DNA from: Bradyrhizobium sp. CCBAU 051011
GTDB taxonomy: Bacteria > Pseudomonadota > Alphaproteobacteria > Rhizobiales > Xanthobacteraceae
Assembly: GCF_009930815.1 (NCBI RefSeq)
Contig: NZ_CP022222.1
Location: 5,498,501 to 5,562,500 of the forward strand
DNA: 64,000 nucleotides
Reading direction: 5' to 3'
The notes under the pieces are model-generated. The model saw only the letters and a list, made by a program, of their open reading frames with translations, made no database searches and was not told the origin of the DNA. Positions 26,420-36,127 of the stretch are shown piece after piece. A program made the position numbers and the translations under genes. Numbering within the stretch: position 1 is the stretch's first letter; each line of letters opens with the position of its first letter.

Positions 26420-27640
26420 GTTGCTCCCCTGATGATGTCCACGGGGTGCAACCGTGCCGCTGCGCGCGCCGGAAATCAGGCTGGAAACCAAGGCAACGCC
26501 CGTGGCGAGCAAGTAGTGTTTCGCCGAGTAGAGCACCGGCAGGTGGTTGTAGTCGGAGAACGGTGTCTTAAATTCCAGCGATGCCAGCCCCCGCGTCAGG
26601 AGATATCCGAGGATCCAGCCGAGCATGGCTCCGACAAGTCCGACCAGCATCGCTTCAACAATGAAGATCGCGCGAATGGTTTTGTCCCGGAATCCGAGTG
26701 ATTTTAGGATCGCGATATCACGCGTCTTCTCGTGCGTGATGGTGGAAATGATGTTGTAGGTACCGAAGCTGGCGACCAGCAGAATGGCCCCGACAATAGT
26801 ATACATCAGCACGTTGCGCAGAGTGATGGCCGCCAGCAGATTTTCTTGCGCCTCCTGCTAGGAAATCGACCTATAGCCGGTCTGCTCGCCGATCCGCTCG
26901 CTGATCAACCGAGCTTCCATCGGATCGCGGGTACGCACGCGGATCTCATTGACGACGCTGGTTTGTCTTTCGAGGATCTGCGCGGTCTTGAGCAGGACAT
27001 AACCGGTGGTCTCGTCGGTGGCGCGGAAGCCGGAGTGGAAGGTGCCGACCACGGTGGCGCTCATGTTGGCGCCCTCAGCGGACACAAGCGTGATGCTGGA
27101 ATTGACCCGGGCGCCGATCTTGTCTGCCAGCCGATCGCCCAGCAGGATTGCATTCGAGGAGCGATAGAGCGATTCCAACGTCCCGTGGCGCATGTGGGTC
27201 GCCAGGTTGGATACATTGGCTTCGGTGTGTGGATCTATTCCAATCACCGAGATAGTGAGATTGCGGCCTGCGAAGCGCAGCACCGCTTTCGACTGCACGG
27301 AGGGAGTCAGCGCGCCGGGGACCCAGGACCTCAGCGAAGCGATCGTCGCCATGGGATTTTTGATGCCTGGCCGACGCACCTCGGGGATCAGGCCGTGAAA
27401 CTCGGCGGCGCGATAAATGATGTCGGCGGGCTGACGGGTCGGCGCGCGCAGTTCGTCTGCCACGGAAATATGCGGTAGCGCGTCGACCAGGGTCTTGATG
27501 AAGTCGTTCTGCGAACCCTCCATCATGGCTGTCATCATTATCGAAATGCCAACACCGGTGGTTACACCTGCGACGGCCACCAACGTCTGGCGAGCTCGGT
27601 GCCGGACATGAATCGAGGCTATCTTGAGAATCAGCTTCAC
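26420..27640 (-). pseudogene. MacB/LolC-type ABC permease gene with nonsense and frameshift changes
   Basis: The N-terminal part reads MKLILKIASIHVRHRARQTL, a first membrane helix and a large periplasmic region. At 26858-26860 an in-frame TAG interrupts the protein (YRSIS-stop-QEAQENLLAAITLRN), probably from TGG. The same frame goes on with the FtsX-like membrane domain (FGTYNIISTITHEKTRDIAILKSLGFRD). Near 26480 a frameshift hides the normal ending ARLHPVDIIRGAT. Family permeases couple to an ATPase to move substrates across or out of the inner membrane. Confidence 0.85.
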
Positions 27641-27642
27641 GG

Positions 27643-28708
27643 TGCCACCGGTTCCACGACTAGCGCACGTATCTTCGATCCAATCTTGATGTTTGTTGTT
27701 GCGGGGGACGCAACCAGTTCGCCTTCGCTTGCGCCCTCAAGAACCTCCACGACGCCGGTGCCCCGTATGCCAATTTCGACCTTGCGCAGGCGGGCGCGCT
27801 CGTTCTCGATTACCAGCAGGCTGCTGTTGATGACGGCATTTGCCGGGACGAGGATAACGTCCAGTTTTTTTCACGGCTGACGATATTCGCCTCGACGCTC
27901 ATCCCGACCCGGAGCGGCGTGTCCTCGGGCAGGCCGATCCTGACCCGGAAGGTCTTTGCAACGGGATCGCCAGCCGGCGTGATCTGCTTGACGACGCCGG
28001 GCAACACCTGATCGGCGAACGCATCGGTGCGCAGCAACGCCTTCTGTCCGACTTGAACACGGGGAATGTCCTCATTGACTTCCGCGACGACCCATAACGG
28101 CTTCTCGAGGCCAATCCGGTACAAGACCGTACCGGGCTCGACCATATCGCCCACTTCGCCGTCTTCCTTCAGGACGGTTCCGTCCATCGGCGCAACCAAC
28201 TTGTAGTATTCCAGGCGTTGTGCCTGTGCTGCGATTTGCGCCCGGATGCGCGCCAAATCGCTTTCCGCCTTCTGATAAGCCTGAGAGGTCGCAACCCCGC
28301 GGGCGAGCAGCTGGGCCTGGCGATCGAATTCGCGGTGCTGAAAGTCTTCGAGCGCTCTCAGGTCATTCAGCGTGGCAATCGCTTCTTTATCGTCGAGACG
28401 GGCAAGAAGATCCCCTTTGCGAACGGTTCCACCTTCGCATCTGCAACGTTCGATAATGCGGCCCCGGACAAGGGGGCTCGAGCGTGACCAGGTCTCAGGT
28501 TCAACGGCCCCCGTTGCGGTAGACGATTTCCGCAGCCGATCCGCACGTCACTCGAACGGCCGTAACAGTCGGACCGCGCCACAGCCACCAAGCCGCTACT
28601 GCCAACCTAGTCCGAGCGCAATCGTGATCCCTGGCTTCCAAGGATATCGGCGCGGAGCACCTTCCACTCGCCCGACGGCTTCTTCCGTCGCTTCGATGGG
28701 CTGGACCC
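27643..28708 (-). pseudogene. HlyD/MacA-type membrane-fusion protein gene with several frameshifts
   Basis: Ordered pieces are recognisable. The N-terminus is MDMRVQPIEATEE, followed by a broken signal helix. Next come GDLLARLDDKEAIATLNDLRALEDFQHREFD, the intact central block LVAPMDGTVLKEDGEVGDMVEPGTVLYRIG with the lipoyl/barrel repeats, and an out-of-frame end (VIENERARLRKVEIGIRGTGVVEVLEGASEGEL). At least three frame changes occur. Upstream, at 28874, is a near-match to the FixK box. With the next two genes it formed a tripartite exporter that is now lost. Confidence 0.8.
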
Positions 28709-28873
28709 TCATATCCATGATGATTTACCAAACAATCTCATCTTCGTCCCAGAGTCCGAGGTGGAATGTTCGAGCCTGCGAATGTTTGATCCAGACAATC
28801 GCTCGGCCAAGGGCGGACATGTCGTCCTTGCTTAGCCTCTCGGGCATTCTGATGCAGCCGCCTCGAGCCGGTC

Positions 28874-28887
28874 TTGATCCAGATCAG
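28874..28887 (-). promoter_or_regulatory. Near-match FixK/FNR box before the decayed exporter
   Basis: TTGATCCAGATCAG differs from the consensus only at the last base. It lies about 170 bp before the broken membrane-fusion gene, farther than usual. Confidence 0.35.
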
Positions 28888-28932
28888 TTTGAAGTATCGA
28901 GGCGGTCGTGGTGGGCCTTACAAGATAACCGT

Positions 28933-30492
28933 TCATCGTGTCGCGGACCTAAGAGCAATAGCCGGCCGACATAGTTTCAGCGTCTCCTCCGGTTCGCCGG
29001 ACGCATCGATGAGTGTCCAGTCCAACGCGCCGATATCGTATCGTTCCTGAAGCGCTGCGATCTCAGGAGTGGCGTCGGAAGCGTCGTCGCTGCGGTGACC
29101 GATGCGGCGCTGTCTCGTCGCGAGGTCGGTCTGAAGATAGAGACCGACGAATCCAACGTCTAACTCGCGCCCGACATTGTGGATCGCGGTTCGTTCCCTC
29201 TGGTCGACAAAAACTGCGTCGACGACAACGGAATGACCTTGCGAAAGAATGCGAATTGCGCGTTGCGAAAGCCCTTCGTAAATCTGCTGCGTAATCTCCG
29301 GCTGGTATGCGCTCTCGGGGAGCCGTTCGTTCTCGTTGGCGTCAAACAACTGCTTCCGTAGAACGTCGCTGCGTAACACGACGGCCCCTGGATCCGGTCC
29401 CACGTGAGGCGCGAGCGCTCGCGCCAGGATGGATTTTCCGGTCCCGGAGAGGCCGCCGATCGCCACCAGCATTGGCGCAGCAGGCTGGATCAATCGAAGC
29501 GCAAGCTCAAAGTAAGCACGGGCGGACTGCCTGATATCGGCCTCGTTGTGACAAGTTGGGCCAATCCGGGCAAGCATAACATTAGCGCGGATGGCGGCGC
29601 GCAATGACATGAATAGAGGAAGCGTTCCGAGCGCATCGAGATTTTCAGGGGGCGTTCTGCCTAAATACCTGTTCAGGAGGCCGTTCGCCGCGGCGTGCCG
29701 GTCGTACCTGATGAAATCCATCAGAGGAAATGCAAGATCATAGAGCACATCGGTGGATGCGATCGTTGGATCGAACTCGATTGCATCGAATAGAACAGGC
29801 TGTTCCTCGATCAACACGATGTTCGCCAGATGCAGATCGCCGTGGCATCGCCGTATAAATCCTGCTTTGCCACGCTGTTCCATCAGCCCGCAGATTCGGC
29901 TAAATGCTAAATGAGATGCGTCTCCAAGGCCGTCGATCTCGCGTTCGGGGAAGCAGGCCGCGGCTCGGAATGCCGCTGTGTTGCCGGAGATAATGCCCGG
30001 AATCGACTGGATCCATGGCTCGCCCGGCGCGAGCGGCGCAGCGAGGTGCGAGGCCGCAATCGCATCGGCAATGGCGTCGACGAGATGAGGCGCCGGCGGA
30101 CCGGCTTCCGCCAGATGGTCGACGGTCCGGCTTTCGTCGAAACGGGTCATCTCGACCGCATATTCCACCGGCGGTCCTTCACCGTCGATGCTCAACGATC
30201 CTTGGCTGTCTTGAGTAATGGGAATGACACGACGGTAAATCTGCGGCGCGAACCGACGGTTTATCGCTATCTCCTGGTCACAAGCCGCCTTTCGCTTCGC
30301 CAGCGTCGAATAATCGAGATAAGGAAAACGGATGGCGCGCTTGATCTTGAGCGCGCGTTCACCTTCGAGAAAAACCGACGCTGCATGGGTATCGATCCGG
30401 CGAACATGCGGATGGGCGGTGGGGTCCGTAAGGAAGGCGAAGATGCGCTCCTGGACCCGCGCGTCGGCTGGCCTGGAAGGTAGTACTGTCAT
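28933..30492 (-). CDS. Fusion of aminoglycoside-phosphotransferase-like and P-loop kinase domains
   Basis: A protein of about 519 residues. The N-terminal half (to about 330) is an APH/choline-kinase-like fold with the catalytic loop H-G-D-L-H-L-A-N and metal motif F-D-A-I-E-F-D. The C-terminal half is a zeta-toxin/gluconokinase-like P-loop kinase: Walker A GLSGTGKS, then VVVDAVFVDQRERTAIHNVG. Such fusions are widespread in proteobacteria; the substrates are unknown. The ATG at 30492 (MTVLPSR) or one four codons upstream (30504) may be used; both overlap the end of a small upstream frame. Confidence 0.85.
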   Translation of the reverse strand: MTVLPSRPADARVQERIFAFLTDPTAHPHVRRIDTHAASVFLEGERALKIKRAIRFPYLDYSTLAKRKAACDQEIAINRRFAPQIYRRVIPITQDSQGSLSIDGEGPPVEYAVEMTRFDESRTVDHLAEAGPPAPHLVDAIADAIAASHLAAPLAPGEPWIQSIPGIISGNTAAFRAAACFPEREIDGLGDASHLAFSRICGLMEQRGKAGFIRRCHGDLHLANIVLIEEQPVLFDAIEFDPTIASTDVLYDLAFPLMDFIRYDRHAAANGLLNRYLGRTPPENLDALGTLPLFMSLRAAIRANVMLARIGPTCHNEADIRQSARAYFELALRLIQPAAPMLVAIGGLSGTGKSILARALAPHVGPDPGAVVLRSDVLRKQLFDANENERLPESAYQPEITQQIYEGLSQRAIRILSQGHSVVVDAVFVDQRERTAIHNVGRELDVGFVGLYLQTDLATRQRRIGHRSDDASDATPEIAALQERYDIGALDWTLIDASGEPEETLKLCRPAIALRSATR

Positions 30493-30734
30493 TGAAATTG
30501 CCATGTGCGGGATCTAGGGTTGGAGAATCCCGCGCCGGAAATCTGTCCCGTCGGCAGTCTTGCAATGACCGCATTAGCCTCGATCAGCGGAAATACCGCT
30601 GTCTGTGTCCTAATGCCGGCCTGAGGTACAAGGTTTGCATGATGCCAAAAATCAAGGCGTCGTCGCGCGACAAACAATGAGGTGATTGCTGTGGCAACGG
30701 CCGAGATGAGGCGGAGGAGCCAAGCCATATCCAA
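30489..30734 (-). pseudogene. Chimera: small membrane protein start joined to an alcohol dehydrogenase tail
   Basis: The first 35 or so residues (MDMAWLLRLISAVATAITSLFVARR) match the small membrane protein at 53121-53288. From about residue 38 the sequence switches to AGIRTQTAVFPLIEANAVIARLPTGQISGAG, matching the C-terminus of the zinc alcohol dehydrogenase at 58981 (AGIRTHTSVFRLREANEVL). The junction is near 30631. It is an open frame of 81 codons but is best read as a deletion fusion between two former neighbours. It overlaps the next gene's start. Confidence 0.75.
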
Positions 30735-30755
30735 ATCCTTCCGCGTGGCACAGCG

Positions 30756-31481
30756 TCAGCTTGTGGCCTTCATGTCTTCAGGCGATTCCATGTAGAAGCC
30801 CGACCGGCTGTCGACAAAGCACAGATGGTCGTGCACCTCCTTAACGCCCGCGGTGTTTTCCGCCGCGACGATCGACGCCCGGCGCGCGCTGTCGTCGTTG
30901 ATGATGAGGCCATGCAAGTGAACCACGCCGTTGCGCACGGCGACCTGAAGCCCGGTTGGCCGCCAGTCTGTGGCTTCCAGGGTTCGGATGATCCGGTCGC
31001 GGATGTGTCCATCATCCGCCGTGGGATCGGGAATCTCCCTGGCTATGCTGGCTACGGCCTGAAGCAGATTCGCACGGGTGACAATGCCGACCAGTTTGTC
31101 GTTCCGCAGCACCGGCAGGCGCCTGATGCCGTTCTTCTCCATCAGGTGTACCAGTTCATCCAACGAGGTATCTTCGTCTGCGGCGATGGGGTCGCGGGTC
31201 ATGACATCTTTGACCTTGCGGCCGCGTTCATGAATGAAATCGTTGGCAGAATGAGCCGGGCTAAGAAAGTACTGAAGCCAACGCGGCCGTTTTTGCTGGG
31301 TGCCGATCTCCGAACGTCGCAAGAAGTCGCTTTCCGAGACGATGCCGACGAGCCTACCCGATGCATCGAGCACGGGTAGCCCGCTCACATGGTTTTCGAG
31401 CATCTTGTGGGCCGCCTCGAGAATGGGCGTCTCGGGCAGCACGGTGATGGCGTTTCGGGTCATGATCTGGTGCGCGCGCAT
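30756..31481 (-). CDS. CBS-pair protein with C-terminal BON domain (MRAHQIM subgroup)
   Basis: A 241-residue protein: CBS1 (about 1-62, MRAHQIMTRNAITVLPETPI), CBS2 (about 93-150, KVKDVMTRDPIAADEDTSL), then a BON domain (about 165-232, LQVAVRNGVVHLHGLI) and a short tail YMESPEDMKATS. AAGGAG precedes the ATG, and the FixK box at 31527 is about 52 bp upstream. It is very close to 6109 and 57572. A copy of its tail survives at 53317-53368. Confidence 0.92.
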   Translation of the reverse strand: MRAHQIMTRNAITVLPETPILEAAHKMLENHVSGLPVLDASGRLVGIVSESDFLRRSEIGTQQKRPRWLQYFLSPAHSANDFIHERGRKVKDVMTRDPIAADEDTSLDELVHLMEKNGIRRLPVLRNDKLVGIVTRANLLQAVASIAREIPDPTADDGHIRDRIIRTLEATDWRPTGLQVAVRNGVVHLHGLIINDDSARRASIVAAENTAGVKEVHDHLCFVDSRSGFYMESPEDMKATS

Positions 31482-31808
31482 GGTGATCTCCTTGCTGAAA
31501 ATATAGGGCGGTGCACGAAGTCCTGTTTGATCTTCATCAAGGCGACGACCGGTGAGTAGCCTAAAGACATTGTGCCAGCGAGGTACCAGCGGAAAGGACG
31601 ATGCTATGACAGACGTCTATGAATAGAGTTCCGCGACCAATGAAGCACACTCGGGACCGATGCCGCCTCGCAATTTACCAAGGCGAACAAGTATGCCTTC
31701 TCTCTCTCGACCGGCTCACAGAACGTGCTGCTCCCGACGCTTCAGATTAAACGGCGGCGCTGGCCTTGACGTGCGTCAGACCCCGGGCGCGCATGGCGCG
31801 CGGATTTC
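31482..31808. other. Intergenic region with FixK box and a partial box
   Basis: This 327-bp gap holds the FixK box of the CBS-BON gene (31527-31540). At 31766 it has TTGACGTGCGTCAG, one base off the consensus. No gene was recognised; short frames here lack ribosome sites. Confidence 0.5.
31527..31540 (-). promoter_or_regulatory. FixK/FNR-type box for the CBS-BON gene
   Basis: TTGATCTTCATCAA is an exact consensus, with its centre about 52 bp before the ATG. Confidence 0.85.
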
Positions 31809-32921
31809 TCATTTTAGGACGTCGATCGCGGCGGTGAAGGGCAGTCGCAAGGCGTTGGCCACGGGGCGGCAAGTGACCTTGCCGTCGTGCACATTGAGTC
31901 CATTACGCAAATGCGGATCGTCGATCAGTGCTCGCGGGAATCCCTTATCAGCAAGACCAGAACGAACGGCCGCGTCGCATTGTCGAGCGCGAATGTCGAT
32001 GTTCGCGGCACCGCGCCGGGCATGTTTGCCACGCAGTAGTGCACGACGCCGTCAACCAAACAGGTCGGCTGTGAATGCGTCGTCGGGCGCGAAGTTTCGG
32101 CGCAGCCGCCCTGGTCGATCGAAACATCGACGATGACGGAGCCCGGCTTCATGGCCGCGACGGTGCGCCCCGAGATGAGCTTGGGCGCCGCGCCACCTGC
32201 GACGAGGGCGGCGCCGATCACCAGGTCTGCGGCGGTGCAGAGATTTTCGATCGCGCCGGCATCGGCCGCAACCAGACGGACGCGCCCGCCAAAAAGCTCC
32301 GACAGGCGCCGTCTCGTCTCGGGGCTGTGCACCGCAACACTCACATTGGCGCCCATGCCGATCGTCATCTCGGCCGCTGCGTCCGACGACGCCGCCACCG
32401 AGAATCACGACTTCAGCAGCCGGCAGGCCCTCGATGCGGCCGAGCAGAATGCCGCGGCCCCCTTGGGGACGTTGCAGGAAATGGGCGGCGACCTGAGGCG
32501 CCATGCTGCCGGCAACCCTCGACATCGGGGCCAGCAAGGGAAGCTTTCCCGCTGCGTCAGTGACGGTTTCGTAGGCGAGGGCTGTTACGCCGGATGCCAT
32601 CAAGTCATGGGTCTGTTGGGCGTCGGGCGCCAGGTGCAGATAGGTGAAGAGGATCTGGCCGGGTCGCAAGCGCTTCCGTTCGGATGCCAGCGGTTCCTTG
32701 ACCTTCACAATCAGTTCGGCACGCTGAAATATCTGATCTGCATCCGCGATGATCTCGGCGCCAGCGGCAATGTATTCCTCGTCGGTGATGCCAGCGCCAG
32801 CGCCCGCCATCGTTTCGACCGCGACCCGATTTCCCCTGGCGCTCAGCGCCTTGACCGTCTCTGGAGTGAGGCTGACACGGTATTCGTCGGTCTTGAGTTC
32901 CTTTGGAACGCCGATGAACAT
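31809..32921 (-). pseudogene. ald: Alanine dehydrogenase gene with two frameshifts
   Basis: The gene begins MFIGVPKELKTDEYRVSLTPE, the standard Ald/PntA N-terminus, and keeps the substrate-domain signature through KVKEPL and FTYLHLAPD. Within the NAD-binding motif (VVILGGG, near 32390) the frame shifts; the continuation (IGMGANVSVAVHSPETRRRL, VAGGAAPKLISG) is in another frame. A second shift near 31940 leads to the normal C-terminus (PVANALRLPFTAAIDVLK). The intact enzyme converts alanine and pyruvate with NADH and is hypoxia-induced in mycobacteria. Confidence 0.88.
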
Positions 32922-33031
32922 TGTCGCCTCTCAACTTCGGTCAATTAACGGCTCGCTGTGCTTTTGCCCGCACGACCGTTCTCGATCGCCTTCACGAACG
33001 CACTGATGAGAGCGGGACGAAAGGTTGGCAT

Positions 33032-33460
33032 CTACGGCACGACAATGACAGCGCAAGGCGCAAGACTAATCAGCTTCTGGGAAACGCTACCAAGCAGCAG
33101 CCCTGAAAGGCGACCTCTGCCTCGCCGTCCAATCACGATTGCGTCTACCTTCTCCTCCATGATCGTATCTAGGATTGCTTGGGTGGGATCGCCCCATCGC
33201 TCGAGAGTCTTGATCGGTTTCACGCCAGTCCAGCCGGCTCGTTGTTGCGCTTCCACCAGAAGTCGCTCGGCGAGGTCCGCCTTCTTTCCCTCGAAGGGCG
33301 TAAAATCCGTTTGTTGCGGCGCAGTCTGGCTTTCGCCAACGGTCAGGATCCTCAATGTGCCGTGAGCGGCTTTGGCCATCGCGGCCGCGACATCAACTGC
33401 TCGCCCGGCACTTTCGGACCCGTCGGTAGCGACCAGGAAATTCTGAATCTCTGCAGGCAT
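33032..33460 (-). CDS. Universal stress protein, single-domain ATP-binding type
   Basis: A 142-residue UspA-fold protein. The start MPAEIQNFLVATDGSESAGRAV has the first-strand Asp that contacts the nucleotide, and the end carries G-R-R-G-R-G-R-L-S-G-L-L-L-G-S-V-S, matching the ATP-binding pattern G-x2-G-x9-G-[ST]. AGGAGG lies before this ATG. It differs from the tandem, non-canonical USPs elsewhere in the window. No FixK box was found in its upstream 300 bp. Confidence 0.9.
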   Translation of the reverse strand: MPAEIQNFLVATDGSESAGRAVDVAAAMAKAAHGTLRILTVGESQTAPQQTDFTPFEGKKADLAERLLVEAQQRAGWTGVKPIKTLERWGDPTQAILDTIMEEKVDAIVIGRRGRGRLSGLLLGSVSQKLISLAPCAVIVVP

Positions 33461-33771
33461 TTGTTCCTCCTGTTGGACCATTTGTTGACCAATGATTTCA
33501 TGGGCGGCGGCCAGAGCTGATCTTTGATCAAGCCCAATAGTTCGCTATCGCGGTGGATGTCATGCGCACGTGTGTATTAAGCTGGCCGTTCGAATTGCTA
33601 CAGCGATTCAGGCCGTCTTTCGGACCATTGCGTTGCCGGCGATGAAGCCCGGAACCGGCGAACTCAGGTATTTCAGCCTGAAACGCCTGACCTGCCTTGA
33701 CCTGCATCAACAACCCGGCCGACGAGGTCGGGCTATCTGACCGGCAATTTACTCGGCGCTCAGGGCAGATC
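33461..33771. other. Divergent promoter region between USP and BON genes
   Basis: This 311-bp region contains the FixK box at 33697-33710 on the BON side. The USP side shows only its ribosome site and no recognisable regulator site. Confidence 0.5.
33697..33710 (+). promoter_or_regulatory. FixK/FNR-type box for the BON gene
   Basis: TTGACCTGCATCAA fits TTGAY-N4-RTCAA; its centre is about 68 bp before the ATG at 33772. Confidence 0.82.
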
Positions 33772-34425
33772 ATGAATGAACTAAAACTTCGTGACGATAT
33801 TCTGGATGAACTCGCTTATGAGCCCATCGTCGATGCAGCTCATATTGGCGTGGCCGTAGATCAGGACGTTGTAACGCTTACCGGACATGTCAGCAGCTAT
33901 GCGCAAAAGCTGGCAGCATTAGCCGCCGCGCGGCGGGTAAAGGGCGTGCATGGAATCGCGGATGAGATCGAAGTTCGCTATGCTTCGGACCTAAAGACAT
34001 CTGACGATGAGATCGCCAGGCGCGCGGTCGATGTGCTGTCTTGGGACAGCGTCGTCCCCGCTAACGCAATACAGGTCACGGTGCGGGACGGCTTGGTAAC
34101 GTTGACCGGCAAAGTCAACTGGTACTATCAAAAGAGCAGCGCCGAACGCGATGTTCGCAGACTGTCAGGGGTCCGCAGCATCGTCAACAATATCGAAATA
34201 GAGCCGCACGCGAAGGCCGACAACGTAAAAAGGAAGATCGAAGCGGCCCTGAAGCGGCACGCCGAAATCGAAGCCAAGGACATACGCGTTACAATTCGAG
34301 ACGACGATGAAGTCCTGCTTGAAGGCAAGGTCCGTAATTGGGACGAGAAGTTTGCGGTCGAGAAGGCGGCTTGGTCGGCCCCCGGCGTTAAGAACGTCAA
34401 GGACCGGGTGACGATAGGGTCGTAG
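33772..34425 (+). CDS. Triple-BON-domain protein (OsmY-like)
   Basis: A 217-residue protein of three BON domains (QDVVTLTGHV, DGLVTLTGKV and DEVLLEGKVRNWDEKFAVEKAAWSAPGVKNVKDRV as cores), the same length as the paralogues at 6879 and 24938. The frame extends 25 codons upstream into the FixK box, so the start is set at 33772, which has AGGGCAG before it. Its terminal domain is nearly identical in layout to the others, pointing to recent duplication. Confidence 0.88.
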   Translation: MNELKLRDDILDELAYEPIVDAAHIGVAVDQDVVTLTGHVSSYAQKLAALAAARRVKGVHGIADEIEVRYASDLKTSDDEIARRAVDVLSWDSVVPANAIQVTVRDGLVTLTGKVNWYYQKSSAERDVRRLSGVRSIVNNIEIEPHAKADNVKRKIEAALKRHAEIEAKDIRVTIRDDDEVLLEGKVRNWDEKFAVEKAAWSAPGVKNVKDRVTIGS

Positions 34426-34492
34426 CGGACCGGCTTTAGACCGATGGCACGTCTCATCTGTCCGTCCGCCTCTATCCGATGGAGGAGAGGCT

Positions 34493-35047
34493 AATGCAAA
34501 CGAAAGTTAAAAATAGAATTTCAGGAGATGGCTGGCAGTCCTGCGGTTGAGGGCATGATCGCGGACCATGTGAAGAAGCTTGAACAACTCTATGGTCGTA
34601 TTGCAGCATGCCGGATGTCGTTAAAGTCCTGGGACGCGTCACAAAGCTGGCGGCCTGTATGACATCAACATTCGACTTGCGCTACCTGACGGTCGCGAAG
34701 TCGAAATCGGGCGGACGCCGACGGATGACGAGCGACATTCGGATTTGCCGTTTGTTATTAGCGATGCGTTCAAGCGGGCAGGCAGGCGACTTCAGGATAG
34801 TGTGCGGCGCATGGAGGGATGGTAGCCACGAAGGGCAACCCGTCGTACGAGCGGACCAAGCCGGCGAATTCGGATTCCTTCGATCAAACGATGGTGAGGA
34901 GATCTACTTCCATCGCAACAGCGTTCTTGACGGAGCGTTTCCGATCTGACCGTTGGCTCCCGGGTCGTGTTTACCGATGAGATCGGCGAAAAGGGCGCGC
35001 AGGCAACCACGGTGAAGCCGCTCGGAAAACACGGGTTTCGGCTCTGA
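34493..35047 (+). pseudogene. Ribosome hibernation factor (HPF/RaiA-type with cold-shock tail), multiply frameshifted
   Basis: In order, in shifting frames, one reads: EMAGSPAVEGMIADHVKKLEQLYGRI; YDINIRLALPDGREVEIGRTPTDDERH; FKRAGRRLQDSVRRME; then a cold-shock-like segment EFGFLRSNDGEEIYFHRNSVLDGAFP; and VGSRVVFTDEIGEKGAQATTVK before the stop. At least four frame changes separate them. HPF-type proteins silence 70S ribosomes in starvation, and this hybrid form is common in Bradyrhizobium. Only the start (ATG 34493) and the order are intact. Confidence 0.82.
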
Positions 35048-35110
35048 CGCCTCGTTTGTTCGCGCGCGTTATCTGTCGTGCGCTTTGAACCGACCAGCGG
35101 CGGCCAGGGC

Positions 35111-35640
35111 TTATGCTGCAGTTTTGAAGCAGCGACCAGTCTGTGCAGCCGTCAACTCACTCTCATCCGCCAACGGTCCGGGTGACCAGATTATCGTTGA
35201 CCGTGCAAACTCCAGGGGGGATTCGGCGGCAACCTTGATGGCCTTTCGCTCGTCAGCGGACTCAGCAAGGCTCCAGAGATCCGCGATGCCCCCATTGACG
35301 GTCACGTTCAACATCATTGTATGCGCCCACGGCTGCTTCTTCAGATGAGATAGTATGTTTTCGCGAAAATGGTTGTATCGGAAAGCGGAACATCAAGCAG
35401 CTTGCGTGCCGTTGCCACGGCCTGAACGAGATTGGCCCGGCTGACAATGACGACCAACTGGTCGTTCACCAGAATAGGCACCCGTTTGACGGCGTTCTTC
35501 TCCATCAAGGCCGCGATCTCATGCAGCGGTGTCGGAGGCGAGGCCGTGATCACCTTGCGGCTCATGACATCTGCAACTTTACGGCCGTGAGATTTGACAT
35601 ATTCGGCCGCAAGCATGACGAGCCCAGTGATGTGCTCCAC
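35111..35640 (-). pseudogene. CBS-BON gene remnant, 5' end lost at an IS110 fragment
   Basis: The middle reads AAEYVKSHGRKVADVMSRKVITASPPTPLHEIAALMEKNAVKRVPI, the second CBS domain of the MQARDVM subgroup, then shifts frame near 35345 into a BON domain (LNVTVNGGIADLWSLAESADERKAIKV). The first CBS domain is missing: upstream DNA changes at about 35640 to transposase sequence. It is the third member of the subgroup with 17360 and 49283. Confidence 0.82.
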
Positions 35641-35807
35641 CACATGCCTCCAGTGCTACCTTGCAACTCGGCTGCGCTGCGAAGAAATCTAGCAGTTTTG
35701 CTCGGCTAATCTTCTTGCTGAACACCGCTCGACCACGCTCATCCGCCCCGTGAACGTGAAAGACGTGCTTGGCGATATCCAGACCGATTGTGATAACCTC
35801 TGACACG
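35641..35807 (-). mobile_element. IS110-family transposase fragment
   Basis: It starts at a GTG with GGGAGGC upstream: VSEVITIGLDIAKHVFHVHGAD, then KKISRAKLLDFFAAQPSCKVALEACGGAHHWAR. This is the N-terminus of an IS110 transposase, including the first Asp of its DEDD site (GLDIAKH). Only about 55 codons remain before the sequence joins the broken CBS gene, so it is inactive. No matching right end was found in the window. Confidence 0.82.
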
Positions 35808-36054
35808 GACGCCTCCCTTAAGTGGTGCTCAACACCTCCACTTTGGCACATCGATGCCGTCGGGCAGGGCGTCCACCCCATCATGAATCGAGCTTGATTG
35901 CACTCTTGTCCGATATGCCCCGATAGCGGATCAAATTCCGCATCGCAGCGAAACGACGCTGAGTGCCAAAGCAGCAAAAAGGATCGTTATTCACCTCGTC
36001 TGCATGGGCTCGCGGAAACTCAGAACATTCATAAGCCTAAGCCGGAAGCCGGTT

Positions 36055-36068
36055 TTGATGTGCGTCAA
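36055..36068 (+). promoter_or_regulatory. FixK/FNR-type box for the cytochrome c gene
   Basis: TTGATGTGCGTCAA fits TTGAY-N4-RTCAA; its centre is about 66 bp before the ATG. Confidence 0.83.
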
Positions 36069-36127
36069 ACTATCGGGGGGCAAAGCGACTAGTAGTAAGG
36101 TTCTCCTAGCCAGCATCGGAGCGCGAC

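Noticed and set aside
31766..31779. TTGACGTGCGTCAG as a FixK box
   Set aside because: One base off in the outer half-site and not at a sensible distance from an intact start; it follows the end of the broken ald gene.
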